Source: Actinomycetospora termitidis (lineage in GTDB: Bacteria > Actinomycetota > Actinomycetes > Mycobacteriales > Pseudonocardiaceae). Taken from it: a stretch of DNA of 64,000 nt. Shown here one piece after another: positions 1-8,995 of the stretch. A program made the position numbers and the translations under genes. Within the stretch, counting starts at the first letter, position 1; each line of letters starts with the position of its first letter. Under the pieces are notes generated by a model. It was given only the letters and a program-made list of their open reading frames with translations. It did no database searches and had not been told where the DNA came from. The DNA lies in the NCBI RefSeq assembly GCF_030286555.1, contig NZ_JASVWF010000003.1:372001-436000 (forward strand). Direction: 5' to 3'.

Positions 1-221
1 ACCGTCGAGCGGCCCCGGATGCGGCGGCACACCTCGATGCCGTCGAGGTCGGGCAGGCCGAGGTCGAGCAGGACCAGGTCGGGCGGGTCGGCCTCGTCGG
101 AGACGGCGGCGACCGCCGACACGCCGCTCGCCGCCGTGCCGACACGCCACCCCTGGGCGCGCAGGACCTTGGCCAGCGCGTCGCGCACGGCCTCGGTGTC
201 CTCGACGAGCAAGACCTTCAT
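1..221 (-). CDS. Response regulator receiver domain, partial (C-terminus outside window)
   Basis: The first 73 codons are visible. They begin MKVLLVEDTEAV with the acidic pair near residues 7-8, followed by LVLLDLGLPDLDG with the predicted phospho-acceptor Asp at residue 53. This is the N-terminal half of a CheY-like receiver domain. The ATG has a GAGG Shine-Dalgarno about six bases upstream. It is divergent from the C4-dicarboxylate carrier gene, so it may be the regulator of a two-component system controlling that transporter, but the output domain and any kinase lie outside the window. The receiver call is firm; the target is inference. Confidence 0.85.
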   Translation of the reverse strand, partial: MKVLLVEDTEAVRDALAKVLRAQGWRVGTAASGVSAVAAVSDEADPPDLVLLDLGLPDLDGIEVCRRIRGRST

Positions 222-341
222 CGGTGCCTCAAAGGTTCCTCAAGTTCGGGTGGCACGACCTGGGTCCGGAGCGCGAGTGTCATCACACTCACCGCAACGC
301 ATGAGAGCTGTACCACGTCGCCCGCACCGAAGGAGACACCG

Positions 342-1769
342 ATGTCGACCACCACCGAGGCCTCGCCGCAGGCTCCACCGCCGAGGAAGGGCCGGGGCGG
401 CGTCTACAAGCAGCTCTGGTTCTGGGTGCTGGTCGGCATCACCGCGGGCATCGTGGTCGGCTTCGCGGCCCCCGGCTTCGCCTCCGACCTGAAGGTCCTC
501 CCGGACATCTTCATCCAGCTCATCAAGATGGTGACCGCGCCGGTCATCTTCTGCACGGTGATCGTCGGGATCGCCTCGATCGGCAACCTCGCCGCCGCGG
601 GCGGCATCGCCGGGCGGGCCCTGGCCTACTTCCTGCTGATGACGGTGATCGCGCTCGGCCTCGGGCTCGTCGTGGTCAACATCGTCCAGCCCGGCGCCGG
701 CTTCCCGCAGATCCCGCCGGACCCGGCCACCCTCGCCGAGGCCCAGGAGGACGTCGCGGCGGGCGCCCAGGGCGGCGGCGCGATGGACTTCATCACCGGC
801 ACCCTGCTGCCCGAGAGCTTCCTCGGCCCGTTCGTGGAGAACGAGATCCTGCGGGTCCTCGTGCTCGCGATCCTGGTGGCGGCGGCGACGTCGATGCTGG
901 CCCCGGCGCTGCGCAAGCGGGTCGTCGGCGGCGTCGACCTGATCGCCAAGATCCTGTTCGGGATCATCCGCATGATCATGTTCCTGGCGCCGCTCGCGGC
1001 CTTCGGCGGGATCGCCTACACCGTCGGCGCGCTAGGCGGCGAGAGCCTCACCAACCTGCTCTCGCTCATGGTCACCTTCTGGGCGACCTGCGCGATCTTC
1101 GTGTTCGGCGTGCTGTTCGTCGTCTGCCTGCTCTCCGGGTTCAACGTCTTCAAGCTGATCCGGATGATCAAGGACGAGATCCTCATCATCGTCGGGACCT
1201 CGTCGTCGGAGACCGTGCTGCCCCGCCTGCTCGCCAAGCTGGAGGCGGCCGGCGCGTCCCGCTCGACGGTCAGCATGGTGCTGCCGACCGGGTACTCGTT
1301 CAACCTCGACGGCACCTGCATCTACCTGACGATGGCCGCGCTGTTCATCGCCCAGGCCGGCGGGCAGGACCTGCCGTGGGGCGTGCAGCTCGGGCTCGTC
1401 GCGCTGATGCTGCTGACCTCGAAGGGCGCCGCGGGCGTCTCCGGCGCCGGGCTCATCACGCTCGCCGCGTCCCTGCAGGCCTTCGGCGGGGAGTTCTACA
1501 CCGTCGAGTCGATCGCCATCGGGATCGCGATCATCGCCGGCATCGACCGCATCATGAGCGAGGGCCGCGCGCTGACCAACGTCATCGGCAACACGGTGGC
1601 GGTCATGGTCGTGGCCGGCTGGTGCGGCGAGCGCGACGACGAGAAGTTCCAGGCCGCCCTGAACGACCCGTCGCTGGTCCGCGACGCGATCGAGCAGGAG
1701 ACCCACGGCGGCGAGGACGACGAGGCGTCGGCGTCCGGCGACCGCACGCCGGTGGGTGCGTCCGCGTAG
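342..1769 (+). CDS. dctA: C4-dicarboxylate:cation symporter (DctA/DAACS family)
   Basis: A 475-residue membrane carrier that should import succinate, fumarate or malate with H+ or Na+. The family hallmarks are present: hydrophobic segments from about residue 23, the PTGYSFNLDGT motif near residues 312-322, and TSKGAAGVSGAG near residues 367-378. The ATG at 342 has AAGGAG about six bases upstream. The C-terminal tail is acidic and Ser/Ala-rich. It is divergent from a response-regulator gene, a common arrangement for dicarboxylate-induced carriers, and a long hairpin follows the stop. Related members of the family carry glutamate or aspartate, so exact substrate is uncertain. Confidence 0.9.
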   Translation: MSTTTEASPQAPPPRKGRGGVYKQLWFWVLVGITAGIVVGFAAPGFASDLKVLPDIFIQLIKMVTAPVIFCTVIVGIASIGNLAAAGGIAGRALAYFLLMTVIALGLGLVVVNIVQPGAGFPQIPPDPATLAEAQEDVAAGAQGGGAMDFITGTLLPESFLGPFVENEILRVLVLAILVAAATSMLAPALRKRVVGGVDLIAKILFGIIRMIMFLAPLAAFGGIAYTVGALGGESLTNLLSLMVTFWATCAIFVFGVLFVVCLLSGFNVFKLIRMIKDEILIIVGTSSSETVLPRLLAKLEAAGASRSTVSMVLPTGYSFNLDGTCIYLTMAALFIAQAGGQDLPWGVQLGLVALMLLTSKGAAGVSGAGLITLAASLQAFGGEFYTVESIAIGIAIIAGIDRIMSEGRALTNVIGNTVAVMVVAGWCGERDDEKFQAALNDPSLVRDAIEQETHGGEDDEASASGDRTPVGASA

Positions 1770-1784
1770 CCACCTCCGGAACGA

Positions 1785-1832
1785 GCGAACGGCACTCTCT
1801 CAGCCTCCAGGGGGCGCGAGAGTGCCGTTCGT
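1785..1832. terminator. Bidirectional terminator hairpin (GAACGGCACTCTC family)
   Basis: The arm GCGAACGGCACTCTC (1785-1799) pairs with GAGAGTGCCGTTCGT (1818-1832) around an 18-base loop. It lies between the convergent ends of dctA and moeZ. Near-identical hairpins occur at 37419-37462, 53797-53841 and 62414-62458, always between convergent genes. Confidence 0.75.
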
Positions 1833-1852
1833 TCCGTCGAGAGGGGTGCGCC

Positions 1853-3028
1853 TCAGTACGTCGGCAGCGACGTGTCGACCTGCTGCGCCCAGCCGGTGAC
1901 CCCGCCGCCCACGTGCACGGCGTTCGAGAACCCGGCCTGCTGCAGCGCGGAGAGCGCCTCGGCGGAGCGGACGCCGGACTTGCAGTACAGGATCGTCTGC
2001 CGGTCCTGCGGGATCTCCGCGAACGCCTCGCCCGAGAGGATCTTGTCCTTCGGGATGAGCTTCGCGCCCGGGATGCGGACGATCTCCCACTCGTGCGGCT
2101 CGCGGACGTCGATCAGCTCGAACTTGTCGCCCGCGTCGATCTTCTCCTTGAGCTCGACCGGCGTGATCGTGTGGCCGGCCGCCGCGGTCTGCGCCTCGTC
2201 GGAGACGACGCCGCAGAACGCCTCGTAGTCGATCAGCTCGGTGACCGGCGTGGCGTTCGGGTCACGCCGGATCTTCACCTCGCGGTACTCCATGTCGAGG
2301 GCGTCGTAGACCTTGAGCCGGCCGAGCAGCGTGTCGCCGATCCCGCAGATCAGCTTGATCGCCTCGGTGACCATGATCGAGCCGATCGACGCGCACAGCA
2401 CGCCCAGCACGCCGCCCTCGGCGCACGACGGGACCATGCCCGGCGGCGGGGGCTCGGGGTAGAGGTGCCGGTAGTTCAGGCCCTGCCCGTTCGGGGCGTC
2501 CTCCCAGAAGACCGACACCTGGCCCTCGAAGCGGAAGATCGAGCCCCACACGTACGGCTTGCCCAGCAGCACCGCGGCGTCGTTCACCAGGTACCGCGTG
2601 GCGAAGTTGTCGGTGCCGTCGAGGATCAGGTCGTAGTCGCGGAAGACGTCCAGCGCGTTCGACGCGTCCAGCGGCTGCTGGTGCAGGTGCACCGTCACGA
2701 ACGGGTTGATCTCGGCGACGGACTCCTTCGCCGAGACGGCCTTGGGCTTGCCGACGTCGGACTGACCGTGGATGACCTGACGCTGCAGGTTGGACTCGTC
2801 GACGACGTCGAAGTCCACGATGCCGAGCGTCCCGACGCCCGCCGCGGCGAGGTAGAGCAGCGCCGGGCTGCCGAGCCCGCCCGCTCCCACGACCAGGACC
2901 TTCGCGTTCTTCAGGCGCTTCTGACCGTCGACCCCGACGTCGGGGATGATCAGGTGCCGCGAGTAGCGGGCGACCTCCTCCTTCGTCAGCTCGGCGGCCG
3001 GTTCGACCAGGGGCGGCAGGGATGCCAT
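1853..3028 (-). CDS. moeZ: Adenylyltransferase/sulfurtransferase MoeZ
   Basis: A 391-residue ThiF/MoeB-type E1-like enzyme fused to a rhodanese domain. It activates ubiquitin-like sulfur carriers (MoaD, CysO or ThiS type) by C-terminal adenylation and thiocarboxylation. The N-terminal nucleotide-binding motif GAGGLGSPALLYLAAAG lies near residue 50, DGTDNFATR near residue 135, and PSCAEGGVLGVLC follows. The C-terminal rhodanese loop is YCKSGVRSAEAL with the active Cys. Length matches actinobacterial MoeZ. The ATG at 3028 has AAGGAG about nine bases upstream. The gene sits just downstream of the DUF3152 protein, as in mycobacteria (Rv3206c-Rv3207c). Confidence 0.93.
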   Translation of the reverse strand: MASLPPLVEPAAELTKEEVARYSRHLIIPDVGVDGQKRLKNAKVLVVGAGGLGSPALLYLAAAGVGTLGIVDFDVVDESNLQRQVIHGQSDVGKPKAVSAKESVAEINPFVTVHLHQQPLDASNALDVFRDYDLILDGTDNFATRYLVNDAAVLLGKPYVWGSIFRFEGQVSVFWEDAPNGQGLNYRHLYPEPPPPGMVPSCAEGGVLGVLCASIGSIMVTEAIKLICGIGDTLLGRLKVYDALDMEYREVKIRRDPNATPVTELIDYEAFCGVVSDEAQTAAAGHTITPVELKEKIDAGDKFELIDVREPHEWEIVRIPGAKLIPKDKILSGEAFAEIPQDRQTILYCKSGVRSAEALSALQQAGFSNAVHVGGGVTGWAQQVDTSLPTY

Positions 3029-3105
3029 CGCGCGTCCTTCTCCTTCGTCGACTACCTCGACCCGATTCAACCCCACATCGCCGGGAGGTGTTCCCGACGA
3101 GTCGG

Positions 3106-4083
3106 TCACCGTCCGGCGGGGTTCGGCCACGCGTTGGGCCGGCACACCTTGCCGTCGCGCGGAATCTGGATGCCCTGCGGGTTGGAGTCGGTGAGCTGGG
3201 CGAGGAAGTCGTTGGACACCCCGAAGCTCTGCTGCATCATCACCGGCGCCAGCCCGCCGTTCTCCGGGCACGGCACGTGCTGGTTGCGGAAGACGTGCCC
3301 GACCTCGTGGTTGATGGCGTACTGGCGGTAGAGCCCGAGCTGCCCCTCGAAGGCGTCCGCGCCGCGGACCCAGCGCGAGCCGTTGATCAGCACCCGGCCG
3401 ATGTCGGACTTCCAGCACGACGCCTCGTAGCGGATCTGGTAGCCGCACTGCGCCCGGGTGGTGAGCTGCGAGGTGAGGCTGATGCGGAAGTCCGGGACGA
3501 CCCCGGCGCTCGCGTCGACCCGTCGCAGGGCGATCTGTCCGGTCCCGGTCCAGCTGCGCGGGTCGTCGAGGGTCGCGTCGACCGCGGTGGCGAACGCGGT
3601 GTCCCCTTCGGCGAGGACCGCGCCGTCCTCGACCTCGACGGTGTAGGTGTACACCCGCCCGACCCCGACCTGCGGCGTCGTCCCGGGCACGATGCGCCAG
3701 GTCCCGGCGCCCGACACCGGGAAGTCGCCGCCCGCGGGCAGCTCCGCGGTGGGGATGTCGACGCCCGCGTAGTCACCGCCGCTGGGGGCCTCCCCGACGA
3801 CGGGTCCCTGCTCCGCGGCGGCCGCGGGCGAGCGGACGTCGGTGGTCTCGGCGCTCGGGGCGAGCGCGCGCACGACGACGAAGCCGGTGAGGGCGAGCAG
3901 GACGACGGCGAGCGCGGCCAGCGCCCCGCGGCGCGACCGCGGTGCGGGACCACGGACGGACGGAGCGGCGGTGGGGGCCCACGACGCGGCCAGCGGGTCG
4001 CCACGGCGGCGCGTCGAGCGGCTCTCGCCCCGGGCCTCCGAGGACTCCGCCTCGGAGCGTCGCGATCCGCTCGGTCGGGTCAC
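3106..4083 (-). CDS. DUF3152 putative secreted/membrane-anchored zinc metalloprotease
   Basis: A 325-residue protein with a basic, disordered N-terminus, one membrane segment near residues 50-70 (GALAALAVVLLALTGFVVV), and an extracytoplasmic DUF3152 domain. The domain holds a metzincin-like zinc motif, HEVGHVFRNQH, near residues 255-265, and conserved cysteines nearby. I chose the GTG at 4083 because it overlaps the stop of the upstream hydrolase by four bases (GTGA), implying translational coupling. The mycobacterial counterpart is Rv3207c, beside moeZ. Protease activity is predicted from the motif only. Confidence 0.87.
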   Translation of the reverse strand: MTRPSGSRRSEAESSEARGESRSTRRRGDPLAASWAPTAAPSVRGPAPRSRRGALAALAVVLLALTGFVVVRALAPSAETTDVRSPAAAAEQGPVVGEAPSGGDYAGVDIPTAELPAGGDFPVSGAGTWRIVPGTTPQVGVGRVYTYTVEVEDGAVLAEGDTAFATAVDATLDDPRSWTGTGQIALRRVDASAGVVPDFRISLTSQLTTRAQCGYQIRYEASCWKSDIGRVLINGSRWVRGADAFEGQLGLYRQYAINHEVGHVFRNQHVPCPENGGLAPVMMQQSFGVSNDFLAQLTDSNPQGIQIPRDGKVCRPNAWPNPAGR

Positions 4084-5201
4084 CCCGGCACGGTCCCACA
4101 CGCATTCGGACGAAGGGGCACGGAGTCCCACGACCCTCCTGCCACGGCGTCGGCCATCCCGAGGATCGCGCGCGCGACGAGCGCCGGGCGCTCCATCTGC
4201 GCCACGTGACCCGTCCCGGGCAGGCGCAGCAGCCGGGCGCGCGGGATGGAGGCGACCGTCCGCCGGGCCTTGCGCACCGAGATCAACCGGTCGACCTCGC
4301 CCCACACGACGAGCGTCGGGGTGGTAATCCGCGCCGCGGTGGCCCACAGCGACCGCGAGCGGGGCGCGAACCAGGTGGAGACGAGCCCGCCGAACGAGCG
4401 CTGCAGGGCCTCCGCGAGCCAGGGGTACTCGGCCCGCTCCGCCGCCTCGGCGACCGCCTGGGCGAAGGCGGCGGGGCTGACGGCGTCCGGGTCGGCGTAG
4501 CAGAGCCGCATCGTCCGGCGCAGCCGCGTGCCCGGGTCCTCGGCCGCGAGCTCGCGCCGGGTCCGCGCACCGACCAGCGGGATCGCGGCCAGCGCCATCT
4601 TCCCGTCGCCCAGGCGTGCAGGCGCGGGCCGGAGATCCGGCATCGCGGGGCTGATCAGGGTCGTCGTCAGGACGTCGGCCGGGCGCTCGGCCGCCACCGT
4701 CATCGCGACCGCCCCGCCGAGCGAGTTGCCCACCAGGTGCACGGGCCCGTCGAGCGAGGCGACGAACTGCCCGACCGCCTCGGCGTGCGCCCGCAGCGAG
4801 TAGTCGCGGTCGGCGCGCGGCTCGGAGTGCCCGAAGCCCGGCAGGTCGACGGCGAACCCGTGCCAGCGCGACGAGAGCCCGCCCGCCAGGTCGGTCCAGT
4901 TGGTGGCCGACCCGCCGAGGCCGTGCACGTAGACGACGGTGCCCTCGGGGGTGGTCACGGCGGGGGTCTCGCGGACGTGCAGGTCGACGTCGCCCACGCG
5001 CACCCGGCGGCCCGGCCAGTGCGGCGTGGGGTCGCCGATCGGCCCGAGCGCGCCGGTCGGGGCGAACGGCAGGGCGGAACCGTTCCCCGTCGCTGCGCTC
5101 GCCCCGCCCCCGTTCACCTGCGGGCCACTCCCCGGAACCGTGATCGTCACGATGAACATGGTGCAGGTGGACGGCAGGTGAAGCGAACCCGACCCGGACA
5201 T
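4080..5201 (-). CDS. Alpha/beta hydrolase fold protein
   Basis: A hydrolase of up to 373 residues. The oxyanion motif VYVHGLGGSATNWTDL and the nucleophile elbow GNSLGG are clear, with candidate acid Asp in VVWGEVDRL and His in PGTGHVAQ, so the triad looks complete. The start is uncertain. The first ATG at 5201 and a second at 5159 both lack a clear ribosome site, and the domain proper begins about 60 residues in, so a later start is possible. It is the first gene of a coupled pair with the DUF3152 gene and is divergent from the TetR gene. Substrate unknown. Confidence 0.85.
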   Translation of the reverse strand: MSGSGSLHLPSTCTMFIVTITVPGSGPQVNGGGASAATGNGSALPFAPTGALGPIGDPTPHWPGRRVRVGDVDLHVRETPAVTTPEGTVVYVHGLGGSATNWTDLAGGLSSRWHGFAVDLPGFGHSEPRADRDYSLRAHAEAVGQFVASLDGPVHLVGNSLGGAVAMTVAAERPADVLTTTLISPAMPDLRPAPARLGDGKMALAAIPLVGARTRRELAAEDPGTRLRRTMRLCYADPDAVSPAAFAQAVAEAAERAEYPWLAEALQRSFGGLVSTWFAPRSRSLWATAARITTPTLVVWGEVDRLISVRKARRTVASIPRARLLRLPGTGHVAQMERPALVARAILGMADAVAGGSWDSVPLRPNACGTVPG

Positions 5202-5262
5202 GTCGCACGAGGTGACCGCCGCCGAACCGCACGTGACGGGGGCGCGCGGGCGTCACGGTGGG

Positions 5263-5268
5263 TAGGGT
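5263..5268 (+). promoter_or_regulatory. Predicted -10 element for the TetR gene
   Basis: TAGGGT fits the actinobacterial TANNNT consensus and lies 64 bases before the chosen ATG, in the divergent gap with the hydrolase gene. No convincing -35 is visible. Confidence 0.4.
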
Positions 5269-5331
5269 CCTCGGCGACCGGGAGGGGTGGCACGCCGCTC
5301 CCGGACACCGAACGAGGCGGGGAGCGGGTCG

Positions 5332-6009
5332 ATGAGTGAGTCCGGAGCGGCGGCGCAGCACGCGGCCGGTGCCCCCCTGTCGACGACGGGGTCCCCGGGC
5401 TCGTCGGCCGGCCGGCCGCGGATGTCGCGCTCGCAACGGCGCGCCCAGCTGCTCGCCGCGGCCCGCGCGGTCTTCGGGGCGCAGGGCTACCACGCGGCGG
5501 CCATGGACGAGATCGCCGAGCGCGCCGGCGTCAGCAAGCCGGTGCTCTACCAGCACTTCCCCGGGAAGCTGGACCTGTACCGCGCGCTCGTGGAGTCGGC
5601 CGCGAACGAGATGGTCCGCACGGTGCGGGCGGCGATGCGCTCGACCACGGACAACAAGGCCCGCGTGCACGCGGCCGTGCAGGCCTACTTCGACGTGGTG
5701 TCCTCCCGCGACGGCGCGATGCGCCTGGTCTTCGAGACCGACACCCGGGCGACGCCCGAGATCGCCGAGATCGTGGACCGCGCGACGAGCGACTGCATCG
5801 ACGCGGTGACCGAGGTCGTCACCGCGGACGCCGGGCTGGAGCCGGACCGGGCCCGGCTGCTCGCGGTCGGGCTGGTGGGGCTGTCGACGACGGCGGCCCG
5901 CTACTGGCTCGACGCGGGGCTCCAGCCGCCGCGCGAGGACGCGATCGCCCTGATGTCCACGCTGGCGTGGCGCGGCATCGGCGGCGGGTTCCCCCGCCAG
6001 GAGGGCTGA
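5332..6009 (+). CDS. TetR/AcrR family transcriptional regulator
   Basis: A 225-residue regulator with a Ser/Gly-rich N-terminal tail and a typical TetR helix-turn-helix near residues 33-80, including MDEIAERAGVSKPVLYQHF. The C-terminal ligand-binding domain is all-helical. I chose the ATG at 5332 because GGGGAG lies about eight bases upstream; an in-frame codon at 5287 would add 15 residues without a ribosome site. The position between a DUF3152 block and a DUF3107 gene matches Rv3208. Ligand and targets are unknown; the divergent hydrolase operon is one candidate. Confidence 0.9.
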   Translation: MSESGAAAQHAAGAPLSTTGSPGSSAGRPRMSRSQRRAQLLAAARAVFGAQGYHAAAMDEIAERAGVSKPVLYQHFPGKLDLYRALVESAANEMVRTVRAAMRSTTDNKARVHAAVQAYFDVVSSRDGAMRLVFETDTRATPEIAEIVDRATSDCIDAVTEVVTADAGLEPDRARLLAVGLVGLSTTAARYWLDAGLQPPREDAIALMSTLAWRGIGGGFPRQEG

Positions 6010-6043
6010 CCCTCCCGGCCGGGGACGCCTACCGGGGACTCCT

Positions 6044-6274
6044 CTAGCTACCGACCCCGAACCCCACGCGCCGCACCTCGGAGGGTGCGATCTCCACGTA
6101 GGCGATGCGGGTGGACGGGATGAGGTAGCGCCGGCCCTTGTCGTCGGTCAGCGACAGGGTGCCGCTGCTGCCGGACAGGGCGCCGTCGACGAGCTCGGCC
6201 ACCTCGTCGGGCGTCTGCCCGCTCGAGACGACGAGCTCACGCGGGCTGTCCGCGACGCCGATCTTGACCTCCAC
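6044..6274 (-). CDS. DUF3107 family small protein (TB9.4-like)
   Basis: A 76-residue protein starting MEVKIGVADSPRELVV at a GTG, with GGAG about eight bases upstream. It belongs to the actinobacteria-specific DUF3107 family, whose mycobacterial member is Rv3208A/TB9.4 in the same neighbourhood. No catalytic motif is evident and the function is not established. A -10-like TAACCT on the same strand at 6312-6317 would give a short leader of about 30 bases. Confidence 0.85.
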   Translation of the reverse strand: MEVKIGVADSPRELVVSSGQTPDEVAELVDGALSGSSGTLSLTDDKGRRYLIPSTRIAYVEIAPSEVRRVGFGVGS

Positions 6275-6311
6275 GCGACCCTCCGGTCCTTGCGACTCAC
6301 CTGGCGCCCGC

Positions 6312-6317
6312 AGGTTA
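6312..6317 (-). promoter_or_regulatory. Predicted -10 element for the DUF3107 gene
   Basis: TAACCT read on the minus strand, 38 bases before the GTG start, in the gap behind the ferritin-like gene. It matches the TANNNT pattern seen before many genes here. Confidence 0.4.
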
Positions 6318-6385
6318 GTCCAGATCGGGCACACCCGACGGCGGGGCTCGCTCAGGGCGAACGTGGACGGACCCGCTGCGGACCC

Positions 6386-7024
6386 TCACAGCCCCAGGGC
6401 CGCGACCCGCCGGTTGTGCGCGGTCTTGAGTCGCTTGAGCACCGGCGAGCGGGTGGAGCCCGCGCCCTCGGCCAGCACGGCCGCGAGGCCGGGGTCCTCG
6501 TCGAGCGCCGCGGTCACGGCCGCGAGGGCCTCGCCGAGCAGCCGGCGCGCCCACATCGACAGCCGCGCGTGCACCTGCGGGTCCCCGCAGGCCTCCCGGA
6601 CGCGGGCCGCGACGAACGCGTCGTGCCCCACGTCGGCGATGACCTCCCCCACGAGCTCCGCGTCGGCGCCGGAGAGCCCCTCGAGCGCCTCGGCCTGCAG
6701 GTCGGTCACCAGACCGCGCCCGAGCGTCGTCGCGACCAGCGCCTCGGCCCAGTCCCGGCCCGCGACTGTGCGCAGCACCCGGTCGACGCGCTCGGTGAAC
6801 GGCGCCATCGCCTCGAGGACGTCGACGCCGCGGGCGGCCAGGTGGTCGCGCACCCGACGGAAGTGGTCCATCTCGACGGCGGCGAGGGTCGCCAGGTCGG
6901 CCCGCCCGGCGAGGTCGGGTGCGAGTTGCGCGTCCGCGGCGAGCTGGGTGAACGCGGCGAGCTCGCCGTAGGCCACCAGGCCCAGCAGCGCCCGGAATTC
7001 GTCCTGCCCACCGGCTTCGGTCAC
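6386..7024 (-). CDS. Ferritin-like fold protein
   Basis: A 212-residue, mostly helical protein from the GTG at 7024, beginning VTEAGGQDEFRALLG. Acidic and His positions typical of ferritin-like bundles are visible: AYGELAAF, AAVEMDHFRRVRDH and DVGHDAFVAAR, which could bind a di-metal site. It corresponds in place and type to Rv3210c, beside rhlE. The reaction is unknown. An upstream in-frame codon at 7069 is possible but adds a non-conserved Arg-rich tail. Confidence 0.8.
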   Translation of the reverse strand: MTEAGGQDEFRALLGLVAYGELAAFTQLAADAQLAPDLAGRADLATLAAVEMDHFRRVRDHLAARGVDVLEAMAPFTERVDRVLRTVAGRDWAEALVATTLGRGLVTDLQAEALEGLSGADAELVGEVIADVGHDAFVAARVREACGDPQVHARLSMWARRLLGEALAAVTAALDEDPGLAAVLAEGAGSTRSPVLKRLKTAHNRRVAALGL

Positions 7025-7380
7025 GGCGGCGCAGCCTACGGTGCGCGGCCACCGTCGCGCCGCCGTCACACGTCACGGTGCGGTGGTGGTGAGCGGGAAC
7101 GCACCGAGCGGGTACCATGGGGACTGGTCCGAGCCGGTGACACCCCTCTGACCCGATGTGGCCCCACCCGGGGCCGCTCCCCACGCACCCCGTCATCGGC
7201 GCGGTCCTCCCGCCCCCGGGCGGGCCGACCCGACGGCCGGCCCCGGGGATCGGGACGAACCAGCGCGCGCAGGCGCCATGTCGGCTCTCCCGCTCCGTCG
7301 CCCGATGCCACTGCTGCCCGGGCGCGGCGGTCGAGCCAGCCGGACATCTCGCGTGCACCAGCCGCGAGGAAGGCAGACCC
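7025..7380. other. Divergent intergenic region and long leader of rhlE
   Basis: This 356-base gap separates the ferritin-like gene from rhlE. TACCAT at 7113-7118 is a plausible -10 for rhlE and would give a leader of about 260 bases, consistent with structured 5' leaders of RNA helicase mRNAs. The open frame through the leader has no ribosome site at its 5' end and reads as non-coding. AGGAAGG at about 7367-7373 is the only strong Shine-Dalgarno. Confidence 0.5.
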
Positions 7381-8982
7381 CTGAACCCCACCGAAGACAA
7401 CGCCCTCGTCAACGCCGAGGACTCCGAGGTCGTCACGCAGGCCGTGGCCACGACGACGTCGTCGCAGGACTCCCCCACCTTCGCCGAGCTGGGCGTGCTC
7501 CCCGAGATCGTCGAGGCGCTGGCCGCGAACGGCATCGAGCGCACCTTCGCCATCCAGGAGCTGACGCTGCCGCTGGCGCTCGCCGGCGAGGACGTGATCG
7601 GCCAGGCGCGCACCGGCACCGGCAAGACCCTGGGCTTCGGCGTCCCGCTGCTGCAGCGCGCCGGCTCGCCCACCGAGGACGGCACGCCCCGCGCGCTCGT
7701 CGTCGTGCCCACCCGCGAGCTGTGCCTGCAGGTCGCGAAGGACCTCGAGGCCGCGTCCAAGGGCCTCGGCACCCGCGTCGTGTCGATCTACGGCGGCCGG
7801 CCCTACGAGCAGCAGATCGCCGCGCTGCAGCGCGGCGTCGAGCTCGTCGTCGGCACCCCGGGGCGCCTGCTCGACCTGGCCCAGCAGGGACACCTGGTGC
7901 TCGCCAAGGTCGGCGGCCTGGTGCTCGACGAGGCCGACGAGATGCTCGACCTGGGCTTCCTGCCCGACGTCGAGCGCATCCTCGGGATGCTGCCCGCGAA
8001 GCGCCAGACGATGCTCTTCTCGGCGACGATGCCCGGGCCGATCATCACGCTCGCCCGCACGTTCCTGACGCAGCCGACGCACATCCGCGCCGAGCAGGTC
8101 GACGCCAGCGCCATCGGCGAGCGCACCGCGCAGTTCGTCTACCGCGCGCACGCCATGGACAAGGTCGAGCTGCTGGCGCGCACGCTCCAGGCCGCCGACC
8201 GCGGGCCGACCATGGTCTTCACCCGCACCAAGCGCACCGCGAGCAAGGTCTCCGAGGAGCTCGCCGAGCGCGGCTTCAAGGTCGGCGCGGTGCACGGCGA
8301 CCTCGGCCAGGGCGCCCGCGAGCACGCCCTCAAGGCCTTCCGCACGGGACGCATCGACGTCCTGGTGTGCACCGACGTCGCCGCCCGCGGCATCGACGTC
8401 ACCGGCGTCACGCACGTCGTGAACTACCAGTGCCCGGACGACGCGAAGACCTACGTGCACCGGATCGGGCGCACCGGCCGCGCCGGCAAGACCGGTATCG
8501 CGATCACGCTGGTCGACTGGGACGACCTCCCCAAGTGGAAGCTCATCTCGGACGACCTGGACCTCGGCGCCCCGGAGCCCCCGGAGACCTACTCCAACTC
8601 CCCGCACCTCCACCGTGACCTCGGCATCCCCGCCGATGCCACCGGCCGCGTCGCGCGCCGCCGGCGCCCGGCGGAGGAGGAAGAGGAGACCGGCGACGGG
8701 TCCGCGCCGCCGGAGCCCGCCGCGGAGGAGCGGCGTCCGCGCCGGTCCCGCAGCCGCACCCGCCGACGGGGTGGCGAGGTCGTGTCCGGGCCCGAGGGCG
8801 AGGAGGGCGCCGCGTCGGACACCACCGAGGCCGCGTCCGACGACGCCGAGGACCCGTCGTCCACCGAGGACGACGACTCCGGCCGCTCGCGCCCGCGTCG
8901 CCGTCGGCGCCGTGGCCGTGGCCGCGCCTCGGCCGGTGCCGAGGGCAGCGAGGCCGTCGCGGTCGGTGCCGACGCCGAGTGA
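7381..8982 (+). CDS. rhlE: DEAD-box RNA helicase (RhlE-like)
   Basis: A 533-residue ATP-dependent RNA helicase. Seen in order are the Q motif region (TFAELGVLPEIVEAL), motif I ARTGTGKT near residue 76, PTREL, TPGR, motif II VLDEADEML near residue 181, SAT, RGIDV and HRIGRTGR near residue 361. An acidic and Arg-rich tail ends [12 protein letters not shown]. The start is unusual. The AGGAAGG ribosome site sits about seven bases before a CTG at 7381, and no ATG, GTG or TTG follows until GTG 7444, which lacks a site. Synteny matches Rv3211. Roles in ribosome assembly or cold adaptation are family knowledge. Confidence 0.92.
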   Translation: MNPTEDNALVNAEDSEVVTQAVATTTSSQDSPTFAELGVLPEIVEALAANGIERTFAIQELTLPLALAGEDVIGQARTGTGKTLGFGVPLLQRAGSPTEDGTPRALVVVPTRELCLQVAKDLEAASKGLGTRVVSIYGGRPYEQQIAALQRGVELVVGTPGRLLDLAQQGHLVLAKVGGLVLDEADEMLDLGFLPDVERILGMLPAKRQTMLFSATMPGPIITLARTFLTQPTHIRAEQVDASAIGERTAQFVYRAHAMDKVELLARTLQAADRGPTMVFTRTKRTASKVSEELAERGFKVGAVHGDLGQGAREHALKAFRTGRIDVLVCTDVAARGIDVTGVTHVVNYQCPDDAKTYVHRIGRTGRAGKTGIAITLVDWDDLPKWKLISDDLDLGAPEPPETYSNSPHLHRDLGIPADATGRVARRRRPAEEEEETGDGSAPPEPAAEERRPRRSRSRTRRRGGEVVSGPEGEEGAASDTTEAASDDAEDPSSTEDDDSGRSRPRRRRRRGRGRASAGAEGSEAVAVGADAE

Positions 8983-8995
8983 TCTCATCTCCGGT

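Noticed and set aside
1376..3331. A 651-codon plus-strand frame crossing the dctA end and moeZ
   Set aside because: It runs antisense to a well-supported MoeZ gene and crosses a terminator hairpin.
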